64,000 nt of DNA from an uncultured Eggerthellaceae bacterium (GCA_934617425.1 CAKTUD010000001.1:535677-599676), one strand, 5' to 3'. Positions 51,403-62,539 are shown, counted from the stretch's first letter. Notes: generated by a model not told the origin, from the sequence alone. Made by a program: numbers and translations.

Positions 51403-52197
51403 ATGGCAAAAAACGAAGACAGATCTCTAGGCAAGCGCGAGAAACCCGCCAGCCCCAAAAAGCAGCCGAAGAAAATGCGGCTTGACGACTTGTTGGTCGA
51501 GCGCGGCTTTTTCGTCGGTCGCGATGACGCCTTGCGCGCCATTCTCGCGCACGAGGTGCGCGTTGACGATGTGTATGCCACCAGCGGGGCAGTGAAGGTT
51601 TCGCCCGATGCCGAGCTGTACGTGCGGGGAGGGGCGCCCTATGTCTCGCGTGGAGGGTTTAAGCTGCGCGGCGCACTCGATGCTTTCGGGCAGGATGTTT
51701 CGGGCTTGCGCTGCATCGATATCGGCTCTTCGACCGGCGGTTTCAGCGATTGTCTATTGCAGGGGGGCGCGGCGCATGTAGCGTGCGTCGATGTCAACTA
51801 CGGACAGCTTGCCTGGAAGGTTCGCCAAGACGAACGGACGGCTGTGTTTGAGCGCACTAACATTCGCACCGCCGATCCAGCTGCGCTTGGCGCGCCCTTC
51901 GATTTGGCTGTTGCGGATCTCAGCTTCATCGGCTTGGCGAGTTTGGCCGGCGTCTTTGCAAATCTGCTTTCTGGCGGTGGCGTTTTCATCGGCTTGGTGA
52001 AACCCCAGTTCGAATCGGCTCACGACGAAACCGACCATGGCGTTGTCCTCGACGAGGGCGTGCGCTTGCGCACGGTCGATGAGGTTCGCCACGCCCTTGA
52101 AGTCGCGGGCTTCGACGTGGCCGGTGTGGTGGAAAGCTCTATAACCGGCGCGAAAGCCCACAACATCGAATATCTCGTCCGTGCTGTCAAGCGGTGA
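51403..52197 (+). CDS. tlyA: TlyA-family rRNA 2'-O-methyltransferase
   Basis: A 264-residue TlyA: a basic lysine-rich start, an N-terminal S4 RNA-binding domain (MRLDDLLVERGFFVGRDDALRAI), then a FtsJ-like methyltransferase (CIDIGSSTGGFSDCLLQGGA, DLSFIGL, LVKPQFE). Known members methylate 16S and 23S rRNA cytidines and affect capreomycin sensitivity. No Shine-Dalgarno is seen before the ATG (see the promoter entry). Confidence 0.9.
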   Translation: MAKNEDRSLGKREKPASPKKQPKKMRLDDLLVERGFFVGRDDALRAILAHEVRVDDVYATSGAVKVSPDAELYVRGGAPYVSRGGFKLRGALDAFGQDVSGLRCIDIGSSTGGFSDCLLQGGAAHVACVDVNYGQLAWKVRQDERTAVFERTNIRTADPAALGAPFDLAVADLSFIGLASLAGVFANLLSGGGVFIGLVKPQFESAHDETDHGVVLDEGVRLRTVDEVRHALEVAGFDVAGVVESSITGAKAHNIEYLVRAVKR

Positions 52198-52249
52198 CGA
52201 GATCGGGTTTTTGGCGATTTTGCAAGGACGAACCTTGCAAGGATTCCTC

Positions 52250-52284
52250 GGTTGGCGCGCGCTTTAGCAAGGCGCGCGCCAACC
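52250..52284. terminator. Hairpin between convergent tlyA and the PFL gene
   Basis: Thirteen-pair perfect stem GGTTGGCGCGCGC (52250-52262) with 52272-52284, 9-nt loop. Convergent position suggests termination from both sides; a weak T-run (GTTTTT) lies 10 nt downstream on the plus strand. Confidence 0.65.
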
Positions 52285-52289
52285 AGCAC

Positions 52290-53654
52290 CTAGTTTTTCA
52301 GTGAGTTGAGCGGGGCAGGGATGCGTCCGCCGCGATGCGCGAACACGGTGCCTGCGTATTCGTTTACGGGGATGACCGGCGCATAGCCAAGCAGCCCGCC
52401 GAATTCCAGTCTGTCGCCCGGTTTCTTCCCAATCGCGGGAATGAGACGCACGGCGGTCGTCTTGTTGTTGATCATGCCTATGGCGCATTCGTCGGCGATG
52501 ATGCCCAAAATGGTTTCCACCGAGGTGTCGCCTGGGATGGCGATCATGTCCAATCCCACCGAGCATACACAGGTCATGGCCTCGAGCTTTTCGAGATGCA
52601 GCGCGCCTATCTCGGCCGCGTGGATCATGCCGGCATCTTCCGAAACGGGGATGAAGGCGCCCGAAAGCCCGCCGACACTCGAGCTTGCCATGACGCCGCC
52701 CTTCTTCACGGCGTCGTTGAGCATGGCGAGCGCTGCTGTGGTGCCAGGTCCGCCGCAGGTTCCCACGCCGATCTCCTCGAGGATGTTTGCAACTGAGTCG
52801 CCGATGGCGGGGGTGGGGGCAAGCGAAAGGTCGAGAATGCCCTTTTCGTAGCCCAGACGACGCGCTGCCTCGCGGCCCATGAGCTCGCCTGCGCGGGTTA
52901 TTTTGAAGGCCGTCGCCTTGATGGCTTCGGCGACCGTGGTGAGATCGGCATCTTTGGGCAGGTCGGCTAGCACCGCGCGCACCACGCCCGGGCCGGAAAC
53001 GCCCACGTTTATGACCTCATCGGCTTCGCCTGCGCCGTGGAAAGCGCCGGCCATAAAGGGGTTGTCTTCCACGGCGTTGCAGAAAACGACCAACTTGCCT
53101 GCGCCGATGCAATCTTTGTCGGCGGTAAGCTCGGCTGATTTCTTGATGACGCCTGCCATTTTGAGTGCAGCGTCCATATTGATGCCTGCACGTGTGGAGC
53201 CGACATTGACCGAAGAGCATACGATGTCGGTTTTCGCCAGCGCTTCGGGGATAGAGTTCATCAGCTTCTCATCGGCGCGCGTGGTTCCTTTGTGGACCAA
53301 CGCCGAAAAGCCGCCGACGAAATTCACGCCGACCTGGCGGGCTGCTTTGTCCATGGCCTCGGCAATGGGAGAGAGATCTTCTTCCGCTACGCCGTCGCAG
53401 AGCTCGGCTATGGGCGTTACCGAAATGCGTTTGTTCACAATGGGGATGCCGTATTCGCGCTCGAGTTCGCTCGCAGTGGGTACGAGATTTTCGGCGGCGC
53501 TGGTCATACGATCATAGACCTTCGAGGCGATGGTATCGACCGAATCGGCTGCGCACGATCGGAGGTTCAGCCCCAGCGTGATAGTGCGGATGTCCAGATT
53601 TTGCTCGGTGATCATGGCCGTTGTTTCGGCGACGTCGGCAGGAGTGATCTGCAT
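52290..53654 (-). CDS. PFL-family (DUF711 / UPF0210) protein
   Basis: A 454-residue member of the PFL/DUF711 family, normal length: [110 protein letters not shown]. Structurally related to glycyl-radical enzymes but lacking a known reaction; function not established. The usual small ACT-domain partner gene is not adjacent. Start at 53654 follows GAAGGGAAAG. Confidence 0.9.
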   Translation of the reverse strand: MQITPADVAETTAMITEQNLDIRTITLGLNLRSCAADSVDTIASKVYDRMTSAAENLVPTASELEREYGIPIVNKRISVTPIAELCDGVAEEDLSPIAEAMDKAARQVGVNFVGGFSALVHKGTTRADEKLMNSIPEALAKTDIVCSSVNVGSTRAGINMDAALKMAGVIKKSAELTADKDCIGAGKLVVFCNAVEDNPFMAGAFHGAGEADEVINVGVSGPGVVRAVLADLPKDADLTTVAEAIKATAFKITRAGELMGREAARRLGYEKGILDLSLAPTPAIGDSVANILEEIGVGTCGGPGTTAALAMLNDAVKKGGVMASSSVGGLSGAFIPVSEDAGMIHAAEIGALHLEKLEAMTCVCSVGLDMIAIPGDTSVETILGIIADECAIGMINNKTTAVRLIPAIGKKPGDRLEFGGLLGYAPVIPVNEYAGTVFAHRGGRIPAPLNSLKN

Positions 53655-53933
53655 GGCTTTCCCTTCGTGCGGTTTCGTTTTCCAAAGCATAGCAAAGCGA
53701 TGTTGCTCCTTGCGGGGCAAATGGAGATATTGACGCAAAGTTGACGGTTGAACTGACCGCTTGTCGCTTTGTGCGATTTAGCGCGAAAAGATTTGCTGAC
53801 GCTAGGTTATTGCCTGTAGATTGCGGGATTTTGCATCGGCTCGTTTGGCTTGGCTATATCATATAGAAGTTATGCCCGATGGTCTGCGCTGCGATCGTTT
53901 TGCGTTGCGCGGTTCCATGAGAGGAAGAGCATT
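53655..53933. promoter_or_regulatory. Divergent gap, PFL / activase-type gene
   Basis: 279-nt gap with no supported gene. It must hold promoters in both directions. A loose TTGGCT / CATATA pair lies near 53848-53872 for the rightward gene. Confidence 0.3.
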
Positions 53934-56900
53934 ATGATACAGGAAACTAACGCAAATCGACCCGCGAGCGCCGAGACGCCTTTGCGCATCGGTATCGATG
54001 TGGGTTCCACTACGGTTAAGCTTGCTGTTTTGAATGCCGACAACAAGGTTTTGCATTCTGTTTACCAACGCCATCATTCCGATGTTCGCGCAACCGTTAC
54101 CGAGGTACTTGAGAAGGCTGCCGCGCACTTCGGCGACCGCGAGATGACCATCGCCATCACGGGTTCGGGCGGCTTGCTTTTGGCAAAATGGCTCGACGTT
54201 CCCTTTGTGCAAGAGGTCATCGCGTCGAAAACAGCAGTTGAGACGTTTATTCCCGAAACCGATGTCGCCATCGAGCTTGGCGGCGAGGACGCGAAGATAA
54301 TCTATTTCGACCAGTCGATCGAGCAGCGCATGAACGGCCAATGCGCCGGTGGCACCGGTGCCTTCATCGACCAGATGGCCACGCTTTTGAATACAGATGC
54401 CGGCGGCTTGAACGAGCTGGCGAAGAAGCACACCACCATCTATCCCATCGCCTCGCGTTGCGGCGTGTTCGCGAAAACCGACGTGCAGCCCCTTTTGAAC
54501 GAGGGCGCCAACAAAGAGGACATCGCGGCGTCTATCTTCCAAGCCGTGGTTACGCAGACCATTTCGGGTCTGGCGTGCGGTCGCCCGATTCGCGGCCATG
54601 TTGCGTTTTTGGGTGGCCCGCTGCAGTATCTCTCCGAACTGCGCGAGCGTTTCTACATCACGCTGGGCTTGGACGAAGACCACATCATCTTGCCCGAAAA
54701 CGCCCACTTGTTTGTGGCAAGTGGGTGCGCGGTGGCAGGCGCCGAGGCCGCTTCGGAAGAAGCGAGCCGACAGCGCCCGATTGGAAAGACGGAAACGCTT
54801 TCCAGCTTGGTCGAGCGTCTTCATGGTCTGGGCGACATCCAGGGCTCCGAGGTCACGCGTCTCGACCCCCTTTTCAAGGACGAGGCCGATTACCAGGAGT
54901 TCAAGCAGCGCCACGACCGCGAATGTGTGAAGCGCGGCGATTTGGCAACCTACGAAGGAACGGCTTTCCTGGGCATCGATGCGGGTTCCACCACGTTTAA
55001 AGCCGCGCTTATCGGCGGCGATGGTGAGATCTTGTGGACGCATTATGTCAGCAATAAAGGTGATGTTTTGGGTTGCGCGAAGGAAGCGCTTGTCAAGCTC
55101 TATAACGAGCTTCCGCAAGACCCCGTTACGGGAAACCCGCTGGTGCGCATCGGGCATTCCACGGTAACCGGCTATGGCGAGGCCCTTCTGCTGCAAGCTC
55201 TGCGCGTCGATTCTGGCGAGATCGAAACCGTTGCGCATCTGCGCGGCGCGCGTGAGATGCTTCCCAACGTCGAGTTCATTTTGGATATCGGCGGTCAGGA
55301 CATGAAATGCCTGCGCGTGAAGGACGGCGTGATCGACCACATCATGCTCAACGAAGCATGTTCTTCGGGCTGCGGAAGCTTTATCGAAAGCTTCGCGAGC
55401 GGCCTGAATCTTGACGTCGCCGATTTCGCGGCAACCGCTAATGCAGCAGAGCATCCGGTTGATTTGGGCAGTCGCTGCACGGTGTTCATGAACAGCCGTG
55501 TCAAGCAGGCTCAGAAGGAAGGTGCCACGGTTGGTGACATCGCTGCTGGCTTGGCGATTTCGGTAATAAAAAACGCCCTGTTCAAGGTTATAAAGATTCG
55601 CGATCCCCACGATGTCGGCGAAAACGTCATCGTGCAGGGCGGTACGTTCCTCAACGATTCGGTGTTGCGTGCGTTCGAGCAGCTTGCCGGTGTGAACGCC
55701 GTCAGGCCCGACATAGCGGGCAACATGGGTGCTTACGGCGCGGCTCTTTTGGCACGTGATCGCTATCACGAGGCGAATGCCCGCGCTGCACGTGAAGCTA
55801 CCGCCGGCGCGAAGCCCGCAAATGCGGCTTCTACGCTGCTTTCCACCGAGGAGCTTGCGGCGCTTGCGCCGACGCATCGCACTACGCGTTGCAAAGGCTG
55901 TTCCAACAACTGCCTGCTTACCGTCAACGATTTCGGCATCGATGAGGAGACGGGCAAGCACCGCCGTTTCATCACGGGCAACCGGTGCGAGCGCGGCGCC
56001 GGCAACGTCCTCGACAGGAAAAAAGAAGTACCCAATCTTTTCAAATACAAGTCGGAGCGTCTGTTCGACCATTACACGCCGCTTGCGCCCGAGGAGGCGC
56101 CGCGCGGCACGGTCGGCATCCCGCGTGCGCTCAACATGTACGAGAACTATCCCTTCTGGTTCACGTTTTTCACTAAGTTGGGCTTCTCGGTGGTGCTTTC
56201 CGACCAATCCACCAAGAAGATCTTCGAGGCGGGCATCGAATCGATGCCTTCGGAGAGCGTGTGCTATCCGGCCAAGATGTCGCATGGCCACATCATGAAC
56301 CTGCTGGACAAGCACCCCGATTTCATCTGGATGCCCTGCAGCAAATGGGAGCGCCAGGAGGACGACGGCGCAGGCAACCACTATAACTGCCCCATCGTGG
56401 CAAGCTATCCTGAAGCTTTGCGTCTAAACGTCGACGAGCTGCGCACGGCTGATACGGCGTTTTTGGCTCCATGGCTACCTTACGACAAGCGCGATCATCT
56501 GAAGAAGCGCCTGTTCGTGGAACTGTGCGAAAACTTCGGCGACGTTGTCGGCAAGCATGCCTCGCTGCCCACCAAGCGAGAGATAGAAGAAGCGGTCGAC
56601 CTGGCGTGGGAAGAAGATGCCCGGTTCAAGGCCGATATGCGCGCCAAGGGCGAGGAAACCCTCGCTTGGATGGAGAAGACCGGCGCCCACGGCATCGTTT
56701 TGGCAGGGCGCCCTTATCACAACGACCCTGAGGTGAACCACGCTATCCCCGAACTGCTCACGAGCTTTGGCCTGGCGGTTCTCACTGAAGACTCCATCGC
56801 GCATCTGGGTACGCTCGAGCGACCGATCCGCTTGGTTGACCAATGGATGTTCCATACGCGTTTGTACGCCGCCGCCAAGGTAGCGACGCAGCGCCGTGAC

Positions 56901-58631
56901 CTCGATCTTATCCAGCTGAATAGCTTTGGCTGCGGTTTGGACGCCCTTACCACCGATCAGGTGCAGGAGATTTTGGAAGACTCCGGTAAAATCTACACGG
57001 TATTGAAGATCGATGAGGTTTCCAACTTGGGTGCTGCGCGCATTCGCGTGCGCAGCCTGCTTGCAGCACTGCGCGACCAGCAAGAACGCGAGGCCGAGGA
57101 AATCGTCGAGCGTAACACCGGCTGTCCCGCCGCCGATGCCGAGCGTCTCGTGGCCGAATTTGAAGCGCGTCGCGAGGCGTCTGACGGTGCCGAGGTTGCC
57201 GCGGCAGCTGATGAAATCGCCAAGGAATTGGCAGATGTTCACCGCGAATCGGAGTCGACCCGGTTCCCGCGTGTGGAATTCACCAAGGAGATGAAGGAAG
57301 CCGGCTACACCATCTTGGCTCCGCAGATGGCGCCATATCACTTCGAGCTGCTGTATCCCATCTTCCAGGCGCATGGCTACAACTTGGAGCTTCTTCCTTC
57401 GGTTGACCATGGCGCGGTCGACGCGGGTCTGAAATACGTGAACAACGACATCTGCTATCCGTCGATTTTGGTGACGGGCCAGATCATGGAAGCTGTTACC
57501 AGCGGTCGTTATGACACGCATCGTTTGGCTGTCGTCATCACGCAGACGGGCGGTGGCTGCCGTGCAACCAACTATATCTCGCTTATCCGCAAGGCCCTCA
57601 AAGCTGCGAAGCTCGAATACATCCCGGTGATTTCCCTTGCGTTGCAAGGCGGTCTCGACGAGTCGAACTCGGGATGGAAAATCACGCCTAGCATGCTCAA
57701 GCAGGCGATTTACGCTTTCTCCTATGGTGACTTGCTTATGACGGTGCTGTATCGTACGCGCCCCTATGAGGTTGAGCCTGGCAGTGCGCAGCGTTTGTTC
57801 GATCATTGGATGGCGACCTGCAAGCAGCAGCTTTACAAGGGGTGTAAGCAAAGCGATTTTGCAAAGACAGTCAAGCAGATCGTTGATGATTTCGATACGC
57901 TGCCGCTGCAAGGCGAGGGAACCAAACCCCGCGTCGGCGTCGTGGGCGAGATTTTGGTGAAGTTCCATCCGACGGCGAACAACCAGGTGGTAGACGTTAT
58001 CGAGTCCGAGGGCTGCGAGGCCGTGGTGCCGGGCTTGATAGAGTTCTTCCTCTTCGGCATCGCGGGTCGCATTTTCCAGAAAGATTCGCTTGGCCGTTCG
58101 GCAAAGGGAGCTGTTGCCGCGAAGCTCATTCTCAAATATTTGGGCTCCATGCGTAAGCCGCTGATCGAGGCCATGGAACATTCGACGCGATTCGAGGCGC
58201 CCACTGACATATTCACGCTGGCAGGGTACGGCGAAGAGATCTTAAGTCTATGCAACTCGATGGGCGAGGGGTGGCTTCTTACTGCCGAGATGGTGGAGCT
58301 TGTGCGCCATGGTGCGCCGAACGTCATCTGCGCCCAGCCGTTTGCCTGCTTGCCCAACCACGTTGTGGGCAAGGCTGTTATCAAAGAGATTCGTCGTCGC
58401 TACCCGATGGCGAATATCGTCGCCGTCGATTACGACCCTGGTTCATCCGAGGTAAACCAGCTCAATCGCATCAAATTGATGATTTCGGTAGCCAAAGCAA
58501 ACTTGGCTGAGAAGGAAAACGAGGCCAAGAGCGAACGCGATGCTCGCCTGGATGCAGCTCGTCCGCATGCAATCGAGCAGGATATGGGCGATTTCGAGCT
58601 TGATGTCGAAACGGAAAAGGTTGCCGGTTAG
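53934..58631 (+). CDS. Acyl-CoA dehydratase activase-related giant protein
   Basis: A 1565-residue fusion. Two BadF/BadG/HgdC-type ASKHA ATPase domains come first: [14 protein letters not shown] with CAGGTGAF and ASRCGVF (about residues 18-285), then [14 protein letters not shown] with ACSSGCGSF and GSRCTVF (about 345-640). Both keep the glycine loops and cysteines that in HgdC hold a [4Fe-4S] cluster. A DUF2229-type region follows ([17 protein letters not shown]) and a dehydratase-like C-terminal part ([25 protein letters not shown]). Family knowledge suggests ATP-driven low-potential electron transfer to a partner enzyme, but the substrate of the fused form is unknown. RBS GAGGAAGAG. rsmI starts at the base after its stop. 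Confidence 0.88.
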   Translation: MIQETNANRPASAETPLRIGIDVGSTTVKLAVLNADNKVLHSVYQRHHSDVRATVTEVLEKAAAHFGDREMTIAITGSGGLLLAKWLDVPFVQEVIASKTAVETFIPETDVAIELGGEDAKIIYFDQSIEQRMNGQCAGGTGAFIDQMATLLNTDAGGLNELAKKHTTIYPIASRCGVFAKTDVQPLLNEGANKEDIAASIFQAVVTQTISGLACGRPIRGHVAFLGGPLQYLSELRERFYITLGLDEDHIILPENAHLFVASGCAVAGAEAASEEASRQRPIGKTETLSSLVERLHGLGDIQGSEVTRLDPLFKDEADYQEFKQRHDRECVKRGDLATYEGTAFLGIDAGSTTFKAALIGGDGEILWTHYVSNKGDVLGCAKEALVKLYNELPQDPVTGNPLVRIGHSTVTGYGEALLLQALRVDSGEIETVAHLRGAREMLPNVEFILDIGGQDMKCLRVKDGVIDHIMLNEACSSGCGSFIESFASGLNLDVADFAATANAAEHPVDLGSRCTVFMNSRVKQAQKEGATVGDIAAGLAISVIKNALFKVIKIRDPHDVGENVIVQGGTFLNDSVLRAFEQLAGVNAVRPDIAGNMGAYGAALLARDRYHEANARAAREATAGAKPANAASTLLSTEELAALAPTHRTTRCKGCSNNCLLTVNDFGIDEETGKHRRFITGNRCERGAGNVLDRKKEVPNLFKYKSERLFDHYTPLAPEEAPRGTVGIPRALNMYENYPFWFTFFTKLGFSVVLSDQSTKKIFEAGIESMPSESVCYPAKMSHGHIMNLLDKHPDFIWMPCSKWERQEDDGAGNHYNCPIVASYPEALRLNVDELRTADTAFLAPWLPYDKRDHLKKRLFVELCENFGDVVGKHASLPTKREIEEAVDLAWEEDARFKADMRAKGEETLAWMEKTGAHGIVLAGRPYHNDPEVNHAIPELLTSFGLAVLTEDSIAHLGTLERPIRLVDQWMFHTRLYAAAKVATQRRDLDLIQLNSFGCGLDALTTDQVQEILEDSGKIYTVLKIDEVSNLGAARIRVRSLLAALRDQQEREAEEIVERNTGCPAADAERLVAEFEARREASDGAEVAAAADEIAKELADVHRESESTRFPRVEFTKEMKEAGYTILAPQMAPYHFELLYPIFQAHGYNLELLPSVDHGAVDAGLKYVNNDICYPSILVTGQIMEAVTSGRYDTHRLAVVITQTGGGCRATNYISLIRKALKAAKLEYIPVISLALQGGLDESNSGWKITPSMLKQAIYAFSYGDLLMTVLYRTRPYEVEPGSAQRLFDHWMATCKQQLYKGCKQSDFAKTVKQIVDDFDTLPLQGEGTKPRVGVVGEILVKFHPTANNQVVDVIESEGCEAVVPGLIEFFLFGIAGRIFQKDSLGRSAKGAVAAKLILKYLGSMRKPLIEAMEHSTRFEAPTDIFTLAGYGEEILSLCNSMGEGWLLTAEMVELVRHGAPNVICAQPFACLPNHVVGKAVIKEIRRRYPMANIVAVDYDPGSSEVNQLNRIKLMISVAKANLAEKENEAKSERDARLDAARPHAIEQDMGDFELDVETEKVAG

Positions 58632-59528
58632 ATGACGTCTCCGGCAGAAAATGCAGAACGACCGCGTGAGGGCAGGCTTTACGTTTGCCCCACGCCGCTG
58701 GGGAATTTAGGCGACATCACGCTGCGCACGCTCGATGCGTTGCGCGATGCCGACGTGGTTTGCGCTGAGGACACGCGTGTCACAGGAAAACTCCTTGCGG
58801 CTCTGGGAATCGAGAAGCGTTTGGAGCGCTTGGACGAGAACACTATCGGCAAACGAGCTGAAGCGGTGGCGGAGCGTATTCTTGCCGGTGAGCGCATCGC
58901 CTATTGCTCGGATGCCGGCATGCCCGGCGTTTCCGACCCAGGCATGCGTCTTGTTGCAGCTGCGCGCGAGATTGGCTGCAATGTTGATGTTTTGCCTGGT
59001 CCGACGGCGTTTGCGACGGCCTATGCCGCTAGCGGTTGCCCCGATACCTCGTTTATGTTCGCAGGTTTTTTCCCGCGCAAGGATTCGCAGCGCCGCGAAA
59101 TGCTGGAATCACTGCGCGGTCTTCACGCGGCGCTCATTTTTTACGAGAGCCCCAACCGCTTGGCTGATGCTCTTGCCGTTATCGCGGAGATTTTTCCTTT
59201 GCGCAAGGTGACGGTTTGCCGCGAGCTCACTAAATTGCACGAGGAGATTTTTCGCGACGATGCGCCTGCCGTTGCTGCCGAATTCGCGCAGCGTGCTGTA
59301 TCCGGTCGCGTGAAGGGCGAGATAGCCCTGGTCATCGATGGTCCCAATGCAGAAGAGGCGGCCGCCTGCGCCGCCGATGCCGCATTCTCTGCTAGCAGCC
59401 GCGCGCGCGAGCTTGCGGCTGCGGGTGAGCGCGGCAAACAGATAACCAAAACGCTTGTGGCTGAGTTCGGCATCCCCAAAAACGAGGCTTACGAATTAGC
59501 TTTGCGCGCCATAAAGGAGCGCGGCTAG
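58632..59528 (+). CDS. rsmI: 16S rRNA (cytidine 1402-2'-O)-methyltransferase
   Basis: A 298-residue tetrapyrrole-methylase-fold RsmI: LYVCPTPLGNLGDITLRTLDALRDADVVCAEDTR, YCSDAGMPGVSDPGM, LPGPTAFATAYAASG, FFPRK, FYESPNRL, RELTKLHEE. It adds the 2'-O-methyl at C1402 of 16S rRNA with SAM. Starts directly at the preceding stop. Confidence 0.95.
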   Translation: MTSPAENAERPREGRLYVCPTPLGNLGDITLRTLDALRDADVVCAEDTRVTGKLLAALGIEKRLERLDENTIGKRAEAVAERILAGERIAYCSDAGMPGVSDPGMRLVAAAREIGCNVDVLPGPTAFATAYAASGCPDTSFMFAGFFPRKDSQRREMLESLRGLHAALIFYESPNRLADALAVIAEIFPLRKVTVCRELTKLHEEIFRDDAPAVAAEFAQRAVSGRVKGEIALVIDGPNAEEAAACAADAAFSASSRARELAAAGERGKQITKTLVAEFGIPKNEAYELALRAIKERG

Positions 59529-59529
59529 C

Positions 59530-60087
59530 GTGTTGTGCGTACGGGACGAATCGATTGACGTCGACGGCCTTGTCGTGCTTGTCCACTGGAAGCGCGTGAA
59601 GAACATCACGTTGCGCGTGAAACCACCCGATGGGCATGTAGAGATTTCTGCTCCGCTTTTCGAATCTAGCGCACGTATCGAAGATGTTGTGCGCGAGCGT
59701 CGTGTTTGGATAGAACATCATGCTGACCAGGTGCGCAACGCTCGCTCGTCGCAGGCGGAGAATGCAGCGTCCGAAGAGGTTGCGCGCTGGCGAGAGCAAG
59801 TGGCTGCGCAGGCGCCCAAGCTCATTGCGAAATGGGAGCCCATTTTAGGGGTGAAGGCGGGCGTGCTTGCATATCGCAACATGAGAAGCCGCTGGGGGAG
59901 CTGCCAGCCGGCAACAGGGCGTATCTGCCTCAACGTACGTTTGGCTCTCTATCCGCCCGAGTGTTTGGAGTACGTGGTCGTTCACGAGCTTTGTCATCTG
60001 CTAGTTTCTGGCCACGGCCCGGATTTTCGCGCCTTGCTCGACCGTCATCTCCCCAACTGGCAAGAAACCCGCGTCCAGTTGCGGTGA
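59530..60087 (+). CDS. YgjP-type zinc metallopeptidase (M48-like)
   Basis: A 185-residue protein of the YgjP/DUF45 group: NMRSRWGSCQPATGRICLN followed by the zinc site VVHELCHLLVSGHG (H152, E153, H156, third ligand probably H162) and PNW near the end. Cytoplasmic, no signal. Starts with GTG 1 nt after rsmI. The physiological substrate is unknown. Confidence 0.9.
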   Translation: MLCVRDESIDVDGLVVLVHWKRVKNITLRVKPPDGHVEISAPLFESSARIEDVVRERRVWIEHHADQVRNARSSQAENAASEEVARWREQVAAQAPKLIAKWEPILGVKAGVLAYRNMRSRWGSCQPATGRICLNVRLALYPPECLEYVVVHELCHLLVSGHGPDFRALLDRHLPNWQETRVQLR

Positions 60088-60193
60088 CACGTTCCAGCGA
60101 CCATCTCTGGCACTTTTGATCGATGGCACGTTCAAGTCGTCGGCCCTGCCACCAATCGCTCGATGAGGGGCACTGCTTTGCCGCTGTTTCTTC

Positions 60194-60223
60194 TTGTCGA
60201 AGTAGTGCTTCCTTTGCTATAAT
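60194..60223 (+). promoter_or_regulatory. Promoter of ssrA
   Basis: -35 TTGTCG (60194-60199), 18-nt spacer, -10 TATAAT (60218-60223). The precursor would begin about 80 nt before the mature tmRNA. Confidence 0.6.
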
Positions 60224-60308
60224 AGGTTATTGCACATAGGGAACTTTCCCTGTTGTTACAGCACTTTGAAAAGGTGGGGCCTTCTCCTCCGCGTGGATGC
60301 GCATATTC

Positions 60309-60674
60309 GGGGGCGACTGGTTTCGACATGGTAGGTTTGAAGTGAGGAGCAAGTCGTGGTCTCCTCGCCACGCTAAACAGGGGTACCGTCAAGTTTAATT
60401 GGCAAAAATACTTCTTTCGAGCGTTCTTACGCTCTCGCTGCTTAATTTACAAGCGCGCGTCAATCCCGGGATTTTTCCCGTCTCGGGTGCGATGTCATTT
60501 TAGGGAAATGCGCCTAAGCACGTAGCCGGTATGGCTTAGGCAAAGATAGAACCGACTCGGGGCATGACGCACGTCGACGAGCCGACTGCCCTCAAATTCG
60601 ATCGCCGAATAAGCTTGTAGAGCCTGACCGAGAGTCTAGTATGGACCGGAGTTCGATTCTCCGCGCCTCCACCA
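60309..60674 (+). ncRNA. ssrA: Transfer-messenger RNA (tmRNA)
   Basis: 366-nt tmRNA. The 5' end GGGGGCGACTGGTTTCGAC and the 3' end with GTTCGATTC T-loop and CGCCTCC plus encoded ACCA form the tRNA-like acceptor (7 pairs, one G-U). The tag reading frame runs 60401-60445: resume codon GGC, tag GKNTSFERSYALAA, stop TAA, with the ALAA degradation signal. It rescues stalled ribosomes with SmpB (not in this window). Confidence 0.96.
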
Positions 60675-60683
60675 AGAAACGAA

Positions 60684-60728
60684 AACGGCGAATCGCCCTG
60701 CAAAGGGACGGTTCGCCGTTCTGTTTTC
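60684..60728 (+). terminator. Terminator of ssrA
   Basis: Near-perfect stem (60684-60699 with 60704-60720; minor wobble or bulge) followed by CTGTTTT. Confidence 0.85.
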
Positions 60729-60835
60729 GGGAATGGTGGGCTTTGTGCGCTCTCCTGCTCATCTGGGATTATGTCGTGTTCGCGGGTTCTGCCGGTCTGT
60801 TTACGTGGCTGTTCGAACGCATCGTTTCCCTGATG

Positions 60836-60842
60836 GTACAAT
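60836..60842 (+). promoter_or_regulatory. -10 box of the L,D-transpeptidase gene
   Basis: GTACAAT within TGGTACAAT, an extended -10, 45 nt before the chosen GTG start. It overlaps the in-frame ATG at 60833 and so argues against that ATG. Confidence 0.45.
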
Positions 60843-60886
60843 CTCGCAAAGAGACAGGTTCGTTTTTTCTGGACGAGAGACCAAAC

Positions 60887-62539
60887 GTGACGAAATCGCA
60901 TGGCAAGCACGCCAAAGACAAGGCGTCGAGCAAAGACAACAAAGTTACTGATAAAGCGCAAGACAGCCGCGACAAGGTGGATTCCTCGTCACCGAAGGCA
61001 GCGTCGCCGCGCGAGAAAGCTGCATCGCGTGAGGCGGGGCAGCTCTTCGTCTCTGACGCTTACGACCCTGATCGGGCGCTTGGTGTTCAAGCTGTCGCCC
61101 AACCCGCCGAACTCGAAAAGAAACGCAATGCCAAAAAAATCGTCGGCATCGTATGCGCGTGCATCTTCGGCGCTTTGGCTGTGGTGTATCTTGCCGGCGT
61201 CGTGGTCTTTTCCAACTGGTATTACCCAGGCACCGTCATCGGCTCCATTGATGCTTCGATGAAAAGCACGGGCGATGTCGAGAGCGAGCTTTTGTCCGCG
61301 GTGAAGGGGTATCGCGTTCGCGTTACTGGAGACGGCTTCGATTGCGAGCTCGATATGACCGAGATGGGCGTTTCGGTGGATGCCGACACCATCGCCGAGA
61401 AAATGCACGCGGCTCTGCCGGCTTGGCAGTGGCCCCTGCTCATTTCCCAGCAGAACCACCAGCTGACCGATTTGTTCGTTGCCGACTACTCGGGATCATC
61501 GAAGCTCAACGACGCCATTCGCGAAAAAGTCGACCAATTCAATGAAACCGCAACGCAGCCGCAAGACGCTGCCGTTCAATACGATGCGCAGGAAAAGCGC
61601 TTTGTCGTCGTCGCCGAAAAACACGGTACGGCGCTTGATGCCGACGCCGTGGTCAAAGAAGTTGATACGTCAATCGTCTCCTTCCAAAGCGTGGTCGTTT
61701 TGGGCAACGACCAGCTTGCGCAGCCGAAGATCGCCTCATCCGACACTCGTCTGGAAAACGCAGCCGAGACGGCGACGAGCATGTCCTCGATAACGTTGAA
61801 CCTGAGCATGGCGGGGCATAGCGCGGGCGTCATCGATTCCGACTTGATTTCCCAATGGATAAAGATCGACGACGAATACGCGGTGACGCTCGACACCGAT
61901 GCCGTCAACGCATATATCACTCAGCTCGAAGGCGACCTTGACACCGTCGGCTCGCAGCGCACGTACACGCGTCCCGATGGCAAGCAGGTCTCGGTTTCGG
62001 GCGGCGTCTACGGCTGGGAAGTTGACGGCGATGCTTTGCGCAGCACTATAAACGATGCTGTCGCCAGCGCCACTTCTCAAGATATCGACATCCCGTGCCT
62101 CTCGACCGGTGCCGAGTACAACGGCGCTGGCAAGAAAGACTGGGGCAACCGCTACGTGGATATCGATCTAGCCGAGCAGCATGTGCGCATGTACGATGAT
62201 AGCGGCGCGCTTGTTTGGGAATCCGATTGCATCTCGGGCACGCCTGATGGAGAACACGATACCTCGGTCGGCGTGTATTGGGTCAATGCAAAAAAGAGCC
62301 CCTCAAAGCTTATTGGCTACGAAAACGGCAAGAAAATATACGAATCCACCGTGCAATACTGGATGCCTTTTGACGGAAACGCTATCGGTTTGCACGATGC
62401 CGATTGGCAGCCCGGTTTTGGTGGAACGATGTATCGCGAAGGCTATGGCAGCCACGGCTGCGTGAACCTACCGCCTGACGCAGCAGCGAAGCTTTACCAG
62501 ATTCTGCAGGAAGGCGATTGCGTGGTGTCGCACTGGTAG
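60887..62539 (+). CDS. L,D-transpeptidase (YkuD) with N-terminal membrane anchor
   Basis: A 550-residue peptidoglycan cross-linking enzyme. A highly charged Lys/Ser/Asp cytoplasmic tail of about 85 residues precedes one membrane helix (KIVGIVCACIFGALAVVYLAGVVVF), then an extracellular stalk with a repeat-like PG_binding_4/VanW-type region, and the C-terminal YkuD domain with the catalytic cysteine in SHGCVNLP. Cross-links of the 3-3 type are expected. GTG at 60887 is chosen for a GAGAG site and because the upstream ATG overlaps a -10 box; in-frame extension back into ssrA is an artefact. Confidence 0.88.
   Translation: MTKSHGKHAKDKASSKDNKVTDKAQDSRDKVDSSSPKAASPREKAASREAGQLFVSDAYDPDRALGVQAVAQPAELEKKRNAKKIVGIVCACIFGALAVVYLAGVVVFSNWYYPGTVIGSIDASMKSTGDVESELLSAVKGYRVRVTGDGFDCELDMTEMGVSVDADTIAEKMHAALPAWQWPLLISQQNHQLTDLFVADYSGSSKLNDAIREKVDQFNETATQPQDAAVQYDAQEKRFVVVAEKHGTALDADAVVKEVDTSIVSFQSVVVLGNDQLAQPKIASSDTRLENAAETATSMSSITLNLSMAGHSAGVIDSDLISQWIKIDDEYAVTLDTDAVNAYITQLEGDLDTVGSQRTYTRPDGKQVSVSGGVYGWEVDGDALRSTINDAVASATSQDIDIPCLSTGAEYNGAGKKDWGNRYVDIDLAEQHVRMYDDSGALVWESDCISGTPDGEHDTSVGVYWVNAKKSPSKLIGYENGKKIYESTVQYWMPFDGNAIGLHDADWQPGFGGTMYREGYGSHGCVNLPPDAAAKLYQILQEGDCVVSHW

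Noticed and set aside
53859..56381. 840-codon minus-strand open frame opposite the activase-type gene
   Set aside because: Antisense image of a clearly conserved protein; no domain seen.
60641..60886. N-terminal extension of the L,D-transpeptidase into ssrA
   Set aside because: It would translate the 3' end of tmRNA and its terminator; the -10 box at 60836-60842 lies within it.
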